DNA of 64,000 bases from Megascapheus bottae (Eukaryota; Chordata; Mammalia; Rodentia; Geomyidae), in the NCBI GenBank assembly GCA_024803745.1, contig JANJXV010000039.1:8400001-8464000 (forward strand). Reading direction: 5' to 3'. Positions 11,015 through 21,714 of this stretch are shown here, in pieces. Numbering within the stretch: position 1 is the stretch's first letter; each line of letters starts with the position of its first letter. Position numbers and translations under genes: made by a program. A model generated the notes under the pieces. That model saw nothing but the letters and a program-made list of their open reading frames with translations, searched no databases and had not been told where the DNA came from.

Positions 11015-11706
11015 GCGCGTCGCTGGTGTCCCTGCGTCAGGTCCCCCTCGCCCCGCCCCTCACGCTTCACCCCTTCTTGCCCGGCTCCAAAGACTGAGCA
11101 TCTGGGGGCTGAGGAGGGCGGGGAGCCCGCGGGGTGATGCTGGGCCCAGGTTCCAAGAAGGCGGGGGCTGAGGTGTCTTCCGGCCCTCGGGAATGAGACT
11201 GGGGCGTCCATAGGAGGGGCCCAGGGTCCCTACATCTGGAGAGGGGGGCTCTGCACCCCTGGATCTCCGATCAGCTCCTGGAGGGAGGGAGTGGGGGGGG
11301 TTTGAACGTCTGGCTGAGCAGCTGCGAGATCCAGAGAGACCTTGAGCCCAGAGATGTTGAGATCTTGGATCGACTTCTTCAGGAGACACCCCCCTTTTCC
11401 CGTGCACCCCAACATCCCTGGAATCAGGACTGAGAGCACTGGGCTGGAGATGCTGCAGAGAGACGCAGCCCCCCCCCCCCCCGCCCCACTTCCTCAGTGG
11501 AAAGTTAGGTCGCTCAGGGGCGGCCGGCTCTGAACACCTGGCCCTGGGTTTGAACGCTTCCCAGGCAGTATTGATGTGCTACTTTTTTCCATGCAGGAGA
11601 GCAAGAAAGGCTCCCACCCCCGCTTGCTCCCCATTTCCTCTCGCCTGCCTCGGTGGTGACTTGAAGGACCTCTGACGACTTCCTTCCTTCCTCCTCCCCC
11701 TCACAG

Positions 11707-12542
11707 TGAGTCGGAATGGGAATGAGCAGCAGCGCAGCCATTGCCCAACCCAGACGGTAAAGAAGCTTCTGGAAGAACAGAGGCGTCGCCAGCAGCAGCC
11801 TGATGCTGGTGGGGTACAGGTGAGGCCCAGGGGAAACCCTGTAAGAAATGATTTCGTGACACCTGGTGCCGGGAGCCTCCCTCAGGGTTGCTGCCTCTGG
11901 TGTCAAGTGGCTGAGCAATGGATGTGGAGGAATCTTCCGGATGCGTGGATAACCTTGGTTGTTTTTGCTTATGTCTGTAGGGACATTTCTCCCCTCCCTT
12001 GGCCCAGCCCCCGACCCCCACAGTGAATGAGGCTGAGGCTGGTAAGTCTGGAAATTCACCTATTTCCCTCAGTTCCCAGCCCCAGGCACTCAACTCAGAA
12101 TTTGGGGGAGGGGGGTGTGAATCAGGGATCTGGTGGCTCACACCTGTAATCTTAGCTGAGATCTGAGGATCATGGTTCAAGGCTAACCTGGGCAGGAAAG
12201 GCCATGAGAATCTTACCTCTAATGAACCACCATAAATCTGGAAGTGGAGCTGTGGTTCAAGAGATAGAGTGCCAGCCTTAATAACCCTGGTAATCAGGCT
12301 TGTCCTCACCTTTCTTCTCCCCCACAGGCCATACTCACTTCTCAGCCTTCCAGGAGACTGTGCCTTCTGGAATTGGCAGCCTCCCTCCTCCTACGGGCTT
12401 TCCAGTTTGGGACCCAACTGCAATGCATGGTGCCTACACAGATAGCTCCTGCTCTTACTCTGCTTCTGACAGCTTCCTGATGTCTGATTTCTACCCACCC
12501 ACTGACCCAGTAGGGTCAGGCCAAGTTCCCTTGGGGATGGAG
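11707..12542 (+). CDS. NFKBID: NFKBID N-terminal exons with OCA-like peptide
   Basis: Three exons upstream of the classical start. Exon 2 encodes a basic helical segment, TQTVKKLLEEQRRRQQQPD (11748-11805). It resembles the OCA peptide of OCA-B/POU2AF1 family coactivators, which I recall is also present in the related IkB-zeta (NFKBIZ). Exon 3 is proline-rich. Exon 4 is rich in Ser, Tyr and Pro and includes SCSYSASDSFLMSDFYPPTD, similar in style to the C-terminal Tyr/Pro segment of POU2AF2/3. Strong splice sites and preserved phase argue that these are real exons; function is inferred. Confidence 0.7.
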
Positions 12543-15500
12543 GTGAGACACAGTGGGGATGGGGTGTTGGAGGGCTTCTAAAAGTTCCCCATGGGCCTAG
12601 GAATGGAGCTTAGTGGTACAGTGTTTGCCTAACAGACATGAAGCCCTGGGTTTAATTCCTCAGTACCACATAAACAGAAAAGGCCAGAAATAGTGCTGTG
12701 GCTCAAGTGGTAGAGCACTAGCCTTGAACAAAAGAAGCTTAAGGACAGTGCCCAGGCACTGGATTGGGAGAGTTCAAGCCCTTAGACTGGGAGGAAAAAA
12801 ATTCTCCAGGACTTGCCAGGTACCAGTGGCTCACACCTGTAATCCTAGCTATCCAGGAGGCTGGGATCTGAGGATCTCAAAACCAGGAAAGTCTGTGAGA
12901 CTTTTTTTTTTTTTTTTGCCAGTCCTGGGCTTGAGCTCAGGGCCTGAGCACTGTCCTTGGACTTTCTCAAGGCTAGAGCTCTACCACTTGAGCCTCAGCA
13001 CCACTTCCAGCTTTTTTCTATATGTGGAACCGAGGAATCGAACCCGGGTCTTCATGCATGCTAGGCAAGCACTTTAACCACTAGGCCAAACTCCCGGCCC
13101 TCTGTGAGACTTTTGTGTACAGTGAACCACCAGAAAACCACAAGTGGGGCTGTGGCTCAAAGTGGTAGAGCACTAGCCTTGAGCAAAAAAGCCCAGAGAC
13201 AGTACCTTGTCCCTGAGTTCAAATCCCATGACTGACACAAAAAGTCCCATGATGCCTGGGCATTGTCCCCAAGCTCTTCAGCTCAAGGCTACCACCCCAT
13301 CCCTGAGCCACAGCCCCACCTCCCGTTTTCTAGAGGTTCATTGGAGATAAGAGTCTCACATTCTTTGGTACCCGGGCTGGGTTTGAGCAGTGATCCTCAG
13401 ATCTCAGCCTCTTGAATAGCTAGGATTACAGGTATCAGCCACTGTGCCTGGCACCCCAAGATTCTTATGCACTATTCTGGCATTTCAGGCTAGGTTAAGA
13501 TCTCATTCCTAGCTAGGAACCAGTGGCTAAAGCCTGTAATCCTAGCTACTCAAGGATCATGATTTAAACCAGCCCAGGACAGGAAAGTCCAAGAGACTTA
13601 TCTCCAATGAGTCATTAAAAAGCTGGAAATGGAAGTGTGGCTCAAGTAGTAAAGCATCAGCTTTGAGCCACAAACCTAAAGAACAGTGTCCAGGCCCTGA
13701 GTTCAATTCCTAGTACTGGCACACACATACAAAAAGATCTTATCCCAGAGGGGCAAACCTGAAGGCCACAACTTCAAGATGGCCTCCCAGACCCCAGACC
13801 CTTTGCCTGGGTTTGTATATTCATGTGTGCATGGTGGGCTGGGAAGGGAGGCTCTGCATTGATGATCTCTCTCCCCTTGACTTGCATCTGTCAGGGCCCC
13901 TCGGATACTCGGCTCTATGCAGAATCTTCTCTGCCACCAGCAGGGTCCTGGCGAGTGTCTGGGCTCCCTCCAGGACCCCCCCAGTTTCCCTCTTCCACTG
14001 GGCCCTCCCTGGACACAGCACGAGCTCACCTGCTGGCTTTGGGACCCGAGCAGCTGCTGGCTCAGGATGAGGAGGGAGACACGTGAGTCTGCAGAAGGGG
14101 AAATTGGGTGATCTACAGGCTCTGGGCTCAGCCAGGGCCTGATCTCACAGCTGCCCCCACCTCTCCTCAGGCTCCTGCACCTGTTTGCCGCTCGGGGCCT
14201 GCGCTGGGCGGCTTATGCTGCTGCGGAGATTTTCCAGATGTACAGACACCTCGATGTCCGAGAACATAAGGGCAAGGTGAGGGTGGGGGGCCTGGACTCC
14301 TCAACACCTGAGTCCAGATTCCTGGGATTCAGAGAGATGTGGGAGGGTTCTGCAGGCTGACTTTTTAAGGTGTGCCATTCCTGGGACTTGAACTCAGGGC
14401 CTGGGCACTATCCCTGAGCTCTTCAGCTCAAGGCTATCGCTCTACTCCTTGAGCCACAGCCCCACTTCCCGTTTTTCTAGTAGTTACTTGGAGATAAGAG
14501 TCTCACGATGTTTAGTGCCCAGGCTGGCCTCGAGCCTCCATCCTCAGATCTCAGCCTCCTAATGAGCCAGGCTGACATTTTCTGTCCCCTGCAGACTCCT
14601 CTCCTTGTGGCTGCCGCCGCCAATCAACCTCTGATTGTGGAGGATCTCCTGAACCTGGGCGCTGGGCCTAATGCTGCTGACCACCAGGGCCGTTCTGTCT
14701 TGCATGTGGCTGCTACCTATGGACTCCCAGGCGTCCTTTCGGTAGGCCCCGTGGGCAGGTGGGGTGGCTGTGGTGGACTGGCTGCCCAGATCGTGGCTTC
14801 CTGGACCAGGATTTGGGGAGGTACTTGCACAGGACATTTTCTTCTCCTCTTCCACCCCTTCCCAGGCTGTGTTTAAGTCAGGCGTGCAGGTGGACCTGGA
14901 AGCCAGAGATTTCGAGGGTAAGCTGGACCTGGACTGGGCAGGTGTGACAGGCAGGCCGAGTGGTTTGGGGGCTCCCTAATAAATCCCTCACGGTCTCCAC
15001 TCTGCAGGTCTCACTCCCCTCCACACAGCTGTCCTAGCTCTCAATGCCGCTATGTGTCCACCTAGCCTCTGTCCCCGGATGCTGAGTGGCCAGGCCCGAG
15101 ATAGGCTGACCTGTGTCCAGATGTTGCTTCATATGGGTGCCAACCATGCCAGCCAGGTGAGGCTGTGGGAGCTGGGGCCTCCTGGGTGGTCAAACACTGA
15201 CTCTGCGTCTTCCCAGCTGTGTGGCTGTGAGCATGTTTTCTTCTCTGTTAATTATCCACCCATCAGGAGAAGTATTGTTGACCTTAGTTTTGATTCAGCA
15301 GGCACTAGTTTTGTAGATGTGTGTGCTATGTATGTGTGTGTATGCACATGCCTGTCCTTTTGGGGGCTTAGATTGTTTTTTTCTCAAGGCTGTTGCTCTA
15401 CCAGTTGAGTCACGCCTCCACTTCCACTTTTTTTTTTTCTAGTCCTGTCCTAAGGCTTGAACTCAGGGCACTGTCCCTGAGCTTTAGTGCTCCATCACCT

Positions 15501-18076
15501 GAGCCACAGCTCCATTTCCAGCTTGTTGGTGGTTCATAGAAGATAAGGGTCTCAAGGATAATTCTACCCAGGCCCGCTTGAAATTGTGATCCTCAAGATC
15601 TCAGCCTCCTGCCTAGCTGGGATTACAGGCATGAGCCATTGGCACTTTTTGCTGGTTAATTGGCTATAAGATTCCCAAGGACTTTCTGTACTGGCTGACT
15701 TTGACCTAGGATCTTCCGATCTCAGCCTCCAGAGAAGCTGGGGATTTCAGGCGGGAGCTACAGGCTTGGTCTTCTTAGAGAAGGCAGTCTGAGTGCAAGA
15801 CCTTCCTGAACCACCACCTCTTCCCTGCAGGAGATCAAGAGCAACAAGACCGCTCTGCACCTGGCTGTGCAGGCTGCCAACCCCACCTTGGTTCAACTGC
15901 TGCTGACACTGCCAAGGGTAGACCTGCAAGCCTTCGTCAACATGAAGGTGCGGCCTGGCTGGGATGGGGGTGCCTGGGGCAGTGGGGCTGGGCACAGTGG
16001 GGGTGGGGTGGGCTGGGGAGGGAAGGAAGGGGAGAAGGAAGAGGCAGAGGGCCACCTGGCCAGGGCAGTGAGAGAGGCCCTGGCAGCACCAGGCAGCATC
16101 ACCCTCGCTCGCTGTTCCAGGCCCACGGGAACACAGCCCTCCACATGGCAGCCGCCCTGCCCCCTGGACCCCCCCAGGAGGCCATTGTGCGGCACCTGCT
16201 GGCCGCTGGGGCTGACCCGACCCTCCGCAACCTGGAGAATGAGCAGCCTATCCACCTGCTGCGGCCTGGCCCGGGCCCTGAAGGGGTGAGCACTGCGATG
16301 GCTGGAGGAGGGGGGCGTGGCCTCACTGCAGATAGAGAATGTGTGTGTCCTGGGGGGCGTGGCCTCGGTGCAGCTAGAGAGAATGTGTGTGTCCTGTGGG
16401 GGGGGGGGGGCACTTTTGATTTGGTCCCCACTCCTGACTCAGTCCCAGCATTCTCTCCATTCTGGCTTCCAGACTCAGTGGTAAAACATATCTTTATCCT
16501 CAATCCCAGATTTCTTTCTTTTTAAGTATCAGTCCTGGGGTTTGAACTCAGGGCCTGGGCACTTTCCCTGAGCTTCTTTTTGCTCAAGGCTAGCACTCTA
16601 CCACTTGAGTCAGAGCTCTACTTCTAGCTTTTTCTGTTTATGTGGTACTGAGAAATCCAACCCAGGACTTCATGTATGCTAGATAAACACTCTACCACTA
16701 AGCTACATTATTAACAGCCCTCAACATGTTTTTTGTTGTTGGTTGTGGGGCCTGAACTCTGGGCTTGGGCGCTATCCCTGAGCTCTTCAGCTTAAGGCTA
16801 CCACCTACCCCTGGACCTGGGCGTTGTCCCTGAGCTTTTCAGCTCAAGGCTATTGCCCTTCCCCTGGAGCCACAGCCCCACTTTCAGTTTTCTAGTGGTT
16901 AATTGGAGATAAGAGTCTCACAGTCTTTAGTCCCTGGGCTGGCTTTGAACCTTGATCATCAGGTCTCCAGAGTACCTAGGATTACAGGCATGAGCCACCA
17001 AGCCCAGCTTATCTTGTTTTGATAGTTAAGTGGACATAAGAATCTCATGGGCTGGGATATAGCTCAGTGGCAAAGCACTTGCCTAGCCAGTGCAATGTCC
17101 TGGGTTCCATCCTCAGTACCAAAAACAAACAAATAGAAACCAGTCTCAAAGACTTTTCTGCCTATCTAGCTTTCAAACTGTGATCCTCAGATCTCAGTTT
17201 CCTGAGTAGCCAGGATTAGAGGTATGAGCCACCAATGCTTGGCCTATTTTTTTATTGCTGGTCATGAGGCTTGAACTCTGGACACTATCCCTGAGCTCTT
17301 CAGTTCAAGGCTAGTGCTCTACCACTTTGAGTCACAGCACCACTTCCGGTTTTCTAGTGGTTAACTGGAGATAAGAGTCCTACAGTCTTTCATGCCTGGG
17401 CTGGCTTTGAACTCCAATCCTCAGATCTCAGCTTCCTGAGACACTAGGATTACAAGCTTGAGCCGCTGGCACCTGACAGTTTTTATTTACTTGCAATTCT
17501 GGGGTTTGAACTCAGGGCCTTGCACTGGGTAGTAGAGCACAGGCGCTCAACCACTTGAGCCAGGCATCCATGGCTTTACTTAATTTTCAGATAGGGTCTC
17601 ATTACTTTCCGTGACAGGTATGCATTCCCACACCCTCTTTGTGATTGAGATTGGAGTCTTGCTCTAATGTCAAGGGTTTTTTTTTTTTGTTTTGATTTTT
17701 TGTTGTTGTGCCAGTCTAGGGGACTGAACTCAGAGCTTGAGCACTGTCCTTGGGCTTTCTCAAGGCTAGAGCTCTACCACTTGAGCCTCAGCACCAGTTC
17801 TGGCTTTTTTTCTATGTATGTGGTATCAAGGAATTGAACCTGGGTCTTTGTGCATGCTAGACAAGCACTCTACCACTGGGGCAAACTCCCAGCACCCTAA
17901 CCCCAGGTTTTGACTGAGCTTCCACTAGTTAGTCTCTTTACTGTGCATCGTAAACTCCGTCTCCCCCACCCTTCTCACCTCACCTTGTTTGTCCACAGCT
18001 CCGGCAGCTGTTGAAGAGGAGCCGAATGGCCCCCCAGGTTTGTCCTCTTAGGACTCAAATCCAGAACCTGGACTGA
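11707..18076 (+). CDS. NFKBID: NF-kappa-B inhibitor delta (IkBNS), long form
   Basis: Nuclear ankyrin-repeat protein that binds NF-kB (p50) at target promoters and tunes cytokine and lymphocyte genes. Exons: 11707-11819, 11981-12041, 12328-12542, 13895-14082, 14171-14276, 14595-14741, 14866-14917, 15008-15156, 15831-15947, 16121-16285, 17999-18076. Phases agree across all junctions; the open frame from exon 2 is about 462 residues. The start codon is unresolved: exon 2 opens G|TG AGT without ATG. In-frame ATGs occur at 12423 and at 12537 (ATG GAG); the latter matches the start of the 327-aa mouse form as I recall it and gives 335 aa here. The extra 8 residues are explained exactly by a frameshift in the last exon (see separate entry). 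Neighbours: HCST diverges upstream, APLP1 converges downstream. Confidence 0.93.
12108..12290 (+). repeat. B1-Geo SINE in NFKBID intron 3
   Basis: The forward copy ends about 35 bp before the exon 4 acceptor. Confidence 0.7.
12595..13240 (+). repeat. IDL-Geo, then B1-Geo with nested reverse IDL-Geo
   Basis: IDL-Geo at 12595-12790. B1-Geo begins at about 12815 and is split by a reverse IDL-Geo (12903-13101) flanked by the duplicated CTGTGAGACTTTT; the host copy resumes and ends at about 13240. Confidence 0.8.
13255..13735. repeat. Inverted pair of B1/Geo SINEs
   Basis: Reverse copy at 13255-13460 and forward copy at 13505-13735, 45 bp apart; the transcript could fold them into a long hairpin in NFKBID intron 4. 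Confidence 0.7.
13895..16285 (+). CDS. NFKBID: NFKBID ankyrin-repeat exons 5-11
   Basis: Exon 5 ends the linker (LLAQDEEGDT). Repeats then follow in order: DTLLHLFAARGLRW (exons 5-6), TPLLVAAAANQPLIVEDLL (exon 7), SVLHVAATYGLPGVLS (exons 7-8), LTPLHTAVLALN (exon 9), KTALHLAVQAANPTLVQLLL (exon 10) and NTALHMAAALPPGPPQEAIV (exon 11). A last partial repeat, EQPIHLLRPGPGPEG, continues into exon 12. The hallmark TPLH/TALH and LL turns are intact. This domain is the NF-kB-binding surface. Confidence 0.95.
14370..14572 (-). repeat. Geo-B1 SINE next to NFKBID exon 7
   Basis: Ends about 20 bp before the exon 7 acceptor, so part of the branch-point region is SINE-adjacent. Confidence 0.7.
15425..15775 (-). 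repeat. Geo-B1 SINE plus B1 fragment
   Basis: In NFKBID intron 9; a second partial B1 (15645-15775) follows the first. Confidence 0.7.
16520..17900 (-). repeat. SINE-filled NFKBID intron 11
   Basis: Reverse copies at about 16520-16720, 16735-17010, 17250-17480, 17485-17575 and 17690-17900. A forward single ID-like monomer (17047-17135) is inserted into one of them. Nearly the whole intron is SINE-derived. Confidence 0.7.
17999..18076 (+). CDS. NFKBID: NFKBID terminal coding exon with altered C-terminus
   Basis: Begins LRQLLKRSRMAP as in other mammals. The codons after ATG read GCC CCC CAG GTT (six C) where the usual ending needs seven C to give APPGLSS and stop. One C fewer shifts the frame, so translation continues as APQVCPLRTQIQNLD to TGA at 18074. 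The former stop codon is still visible out of frame. This is either a true one-base deletion in a homopolymer or an assembly error. Confidence 0.85.
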   Translation, partial: LRQLLKRSRMAPQVCPLRTQIQNLD

Positions 18077-18601
18077 TTTTTCCAGTCCCCACCGTCCCGT
18101 GGGACAGCCAGCGTATGCCAATGTTGCAGATTCGTGATGACGTTATGTGGAGTGTCTTGCCATTGGGGTCTTACATTAAAACCCCCAAATGGCTGCTGGC
18201 GGGGTAAACAGCCCCCAATATTTGGGGTGGTGTGATACCCCCTTCCCCCACAAAGGTCATTTTTTGGTAATGATTTCTGTGAAATCGAGGTCCCTTGATT
18301 GTTTCTGTGAAACACCCAGAACCATCTTCCACTTACCTGGATCCTTCAGGATTCTTAGCCCAACTCAAACCTTCACGTCTACACACCCTGATTATAAGTC
18401 CCTGTCCTGGGATTCAGGGAGTCACGATTCTAATCCAGTGGGGTTTTTTCTGATGACCCTAGACTTACACCCCTGAGGTGCCAAGCCCTTAAAAGGAGGA
18501 CCCACCGGGCCCTGTACTTTCCCACACAGAGCTAGAGGAGTCCCTTCCCCAGATAGCAGGAACCCCAGTGAGTCCTCTGCTAACCTACCCTGAGGCTCCC
18601 T

Positions 18602-18607
18602 ATTAAA
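18602..18607 (+). terminator. NFKBID: NFKBID poly(A) signal (ATTAAA)
   Basis: The ATTAAA variant lies about 525 bp after the stop, followed by a GT-rich stretch at 18625-18665. An earlier ATTAAA at 18175-18180 is a possible alternative. AATAAA is absent between stop and this point. Confidence 0.6.
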
Positions 18608-18732
18608 TTCCGTATGAGCCAGCCATGTTGTCCTCTTTTCTTTGAGGGTGTTGGTGTGGGAGGTGGCAGGGGTACCCCACATTTGGCCTGGATGGCACAC
18701 ATAGCTGACACTGAGACCCCCTCCTGATGTCC

Positions 18733-18930
18733 AGCCTGTGATTCTAGCCACTCTGAGGACCACAGTTCAAAGCCAGTCTGGGCAGGAAACTGCTAGAGAC
18801 TCTTAACTCCCATGAATGGATGATAAACTGGAACTAGAGGCACAATTCAAGTGTCAAAGAGAGGCTATCATCATTGAGAAAGCTGAGCTAGATCAAGAGG
18901 CCCAGAGTTAAAGAAAAGGAACAATGAGAA
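18733..18930 (+). repeat. Old B1-Geo SINE
   Basis: Diverged forward copy just after the NFKBID 3' end. Confidence 0.55.
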
Positions 18931-19509
18931 GCATAAATTAGCAATGGAAAAATAATACGTTAGTAATAACATTTAAAATGCATTCTAATTAAAGTGGCAA
19001 TATATCATTACCATTTGTTAAGGAAGTGCTTTATCAAGATATTACACGCTATTGAGAAAAATGGAAATTTGTTTTTGGTCTCACTGGTAGAAACTCCTTA
19101 CCTGTTAGTCTAGCTCCCCCACAGTCATGGAAGCACAAAGGTAGCTTTCCTTTCACCTGTGGCATTAGTGACAGGGTCAGGGCAATTGAAAATACAACCA
19201 ACTCCCATAATGCCAGGTGACCTTAGAGAACTGTGAATCATCTCCAACTTGTATTATAAAGCATCCTACGCCTTCCAGGTGTGTGTTTAGTATACATGGC
19301 CCATGTTTTCATGCGTATATTATGAAGAGCTTTTGTTAGCTCTTGTGCCCTTTGGGAGAATTAGAAATCCAGTACTCCCTCCTCCAAGCCATCTGTTGGA
19401 AAATTGGGATTTTAGTTAGAATATGGTGAGATACTGCTATCTGCTGGTATGTTGTGGTAAAAGGGCAAATCTACAATGTCTAGGTGAATTATCCGATGAA
19501 AGGACTTTT

Positions 19510-20100
19510 GTTTATGTGAGGAATTGGAGCTTGAATTCAGGGCCTGAAAGCTCCCTGTCCCTTAGCTTTTTTGTTCAAGGCTAGTGCTCTACCATGTGAG
19601 CCATACTTCCATTTGTGGCTTTTTCATAGTTAATTGGACATAAGAACCATGGACTTAAGCTGCACATTGGTGGCTCATGCCTGTAATCCTAGCTACTCAG
19701 GAGGCCGAGAGAGATCTGAGAATTGCTGTTTAAAGCCAGCCCAGCCACAAAAGTTTGTGAGACACTTATCTCCAATTAACCACCAGAAAACCCGGAAGTG
19801 ACGCTGTGGCTCAAGTGGTAGAGTGGTAGTCTTGAACTGAAGAGCTCAGGGACAGTGCCCTGGCCCAGAGTTCAAGTCCCACAAAAACAAAATCTGTGGA
19901 CTTTCCTGTTTAGGCTGGCTTTGAACTGTAATCTCCAGATCACAGCCTCTGAGTAGCTAGGATTACAGGCATGAGCCACCTATGTGCAGCTTAAGTCCAT
20001 AGTTCTTATTTCCAATTAACCCTGAAAAAGCCACAAGTGGAAGTGTGGCTCACATAGAGTTACTCCTGAGTAACTAAGGATTACAGACATAAGCCACTGG
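19510..20100. repeat. Reverse Geo-B1 split by forward B1-Geo
   Basis: Reverse Geo begins at 19510, a forward B1-Geo occupies about 19655-19895, and the reverse B1 half continues to about 19990, with a Geo fragment after it. Confidence 0.65.
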
Positions 20101-20284
20101 TACCTCACTTTTTTCTTTTTAATTTTTTCATATATTTTTATTGTAATAGAAGGGTTACATTATATTCAGATAGAAGGTGCATTACTTCACAAACATTGAT
20201 ACCCTCATGTCTTGGTCCCCATTTCCCTCCCCCTTTAATTTTTAAATTATATTATCAGTAGTAGTAATAGCAATAGTAGTCATT

Positions 20285-20835
20285 GTTGTTGTCCTGGGGC
20301 TTGAATTCAGGATCTGGGTGTTGTCCCTGAGTTTCTTTCTTTTTTTTTTTTTTTTTACCAGTCCTGGGCTTAAGCTCAGGGCCAGAGGACTGTCCTTGGA
20401 TTTTTCTCAAGGCTAGAACTCTACCACTTGAGCTTCAGCACCACTTCTGGCTTTTCCTAAGTATGTGGTACCAAGGAATCGAACCCGGGTCTTCGTGCAT
20501 GCTAGGCAAGCACTCTACCACTAGGCCAAACTCCCGGCCACCCTGAGTTTCTTTTGCTCAAGGCTAGCCTACTACCACTTGAGCCATTGCTGGTGTTTTC
20601 TGAATAGTTTATTGGACATGAATCTCATGGACTTTTCTTGTAGGGCTGACTTTGGACTATGAGTCTCAGAACTCAGCTTCCTGAGTAGTTAAGGGTTGCA
20701 GCACCCAGCTTTTCTTTTCTTTTTTTGGAGACAGTGCCTCCCTCTGTATCCCAGGCTGGCCTTGAAACCGAGACCTCCTCCCTTCTGCCTCCAGAGTGGA
20801 GGGATTACAGTCATGCATCACCACATCCGGCCAGC
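20285..20835 (-). repeat. Nested SINEs and classic B1
   Basis: A reverse Geo copy is split by a young reverse IDL-Geo (20337-20540) flanked by CCCTGAGTTTCTTT. A separate reverse 7SL-type B1 lies at 20712-20832 (GGCTGGCCTTGAAACCGAGA). Confidence 0.75.
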
Positions 20836-21406
20836 AGTGCATGAGCTGATGCAGTGATGAGCTGATGGGATCATGAATTAGGCAACAGGTTGGCAAAATA
20901 GCCTAGCCAAGGCATTGAATTCCCAGTTCCCATTATCCCAAGATGCAACCCCAGGTTCACCCTGTAACTTCTCTTGGCCCCATTTCCTCCTCTTTACAGC
21001 CGAGGTCAGATGAGTTCCATCTCTATGGGCCAACAGCAACCCTCCTGGTTCCCCTAATAACTTATCTTGGGGCAGGCAGCAGCATCTGGAGAAGGTTATT
21101 CCCAAAGGCTGCACAGCTGGACACGTGAGGGTGTCATCTCTCCATAGGCGCCTGTAGAGCGGCCCTCTCTGGGATCCCCTTGGGGATCTGGCAGCCACAA
21201 GTGGAGCCTGGGGCCTGGTCAGCACCACAGAAAGCTCCTGCGCAGGCGCAGAAGAGTCCCTAAAGCCACGCCCCTCCACCAACGCGCCCTTCCCGTAGCC
21301 ACGCCCACTCTTAAAGGGCCCTTTACCCATCGTAAAGGAGCGGGGTAGGGGCAGAGATCCCCGACCCTCCCAAAGAGACACAAGATGGTCTAGTGGGGAA
21401 GAGGAC

Positions 21407-21412
21407 TTTATT
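21407..21412 (-). terminator. APLP1: APLP1 poly(A) signal
   Basis: TTTATT on plus is AATAAA for the leftward transcript, about 300 bp past the APLP1 stop, giving a short 3'UTR. A G-rich stretch (C-rich on the mRNA) lies between. Confidence 0.75.
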
Positions 21413-21714
21413 GGGAAGTTAGTTGGAAGGAATTCCAGGGAGGCCACACTGGGACCAAGGCAGGGGTCACTTTAAGAAGCAATAAATTAACTTACAAAAT
21501 AAATTAAGGGGAGGGGGTGTGGAGTTGTCTGGGGGGGGGGGAAAGGGCAGCAGCTGGGAACACCTGGGGAATTTTTTGTGTGTGTATGGGGGGGTGAAAT
21601 TTCGGAATTGGGAAAGGGGAAAGACTTTCCTCCCCCACCCCTAGGTTGGGAGTTGGGGGGGGCGGTTTTAGGGACTCCAGGACCTGGAGGGCTGCTTGGC
21701 GACAAGGGGTGGAT

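Larger units (their letters stand above)
10035..11140. promoter_or_regulatory. NFKBID: CpG island, NFKBID promoter region
   Basis: About 1.1 kb of very GC- and CpG-rich DNA in an otherwise AT/GC-balanced setting. It holds the presumed first exon (donor at 10290) and, further on, a kB-like site, a full CRE and several ETS-like GGAAG elements. An old B1-type SINE copy is embedded at about 10420-10560. Long open frames on both strands here are a by-product of GC richness. Confidence 0.8.
18625..21400. other. Intergenic between convergent NFKBID and APLP1
   Basis: Mostly SINEs (18733-18930, 19510-20100, 20285-20835) with AT-rich unclassified stretches at 18935-19505 and 20105-20280. At 21235-21310 there is a short GC-rich patch with TGCGCAGGCGCAG (one base from an NRF1 site) and two CCACGCCC motifs. 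No exon seen. Confidence 0.6.

Noticed and set aside
10513..11211. 232-residue antisense open frame in the NFKBID CpG island
   Set aside because: Absence of stop codons is expected in CpG-rich DNA; composition is Pro/Arg/Gly and there is no splice or family support.
16099..16525. Long open frames on both strands around NFKBID exon 11
   Set aside because: Shadow frames of the real ankyrin exon 16121-16285 and its GC-rich intron.
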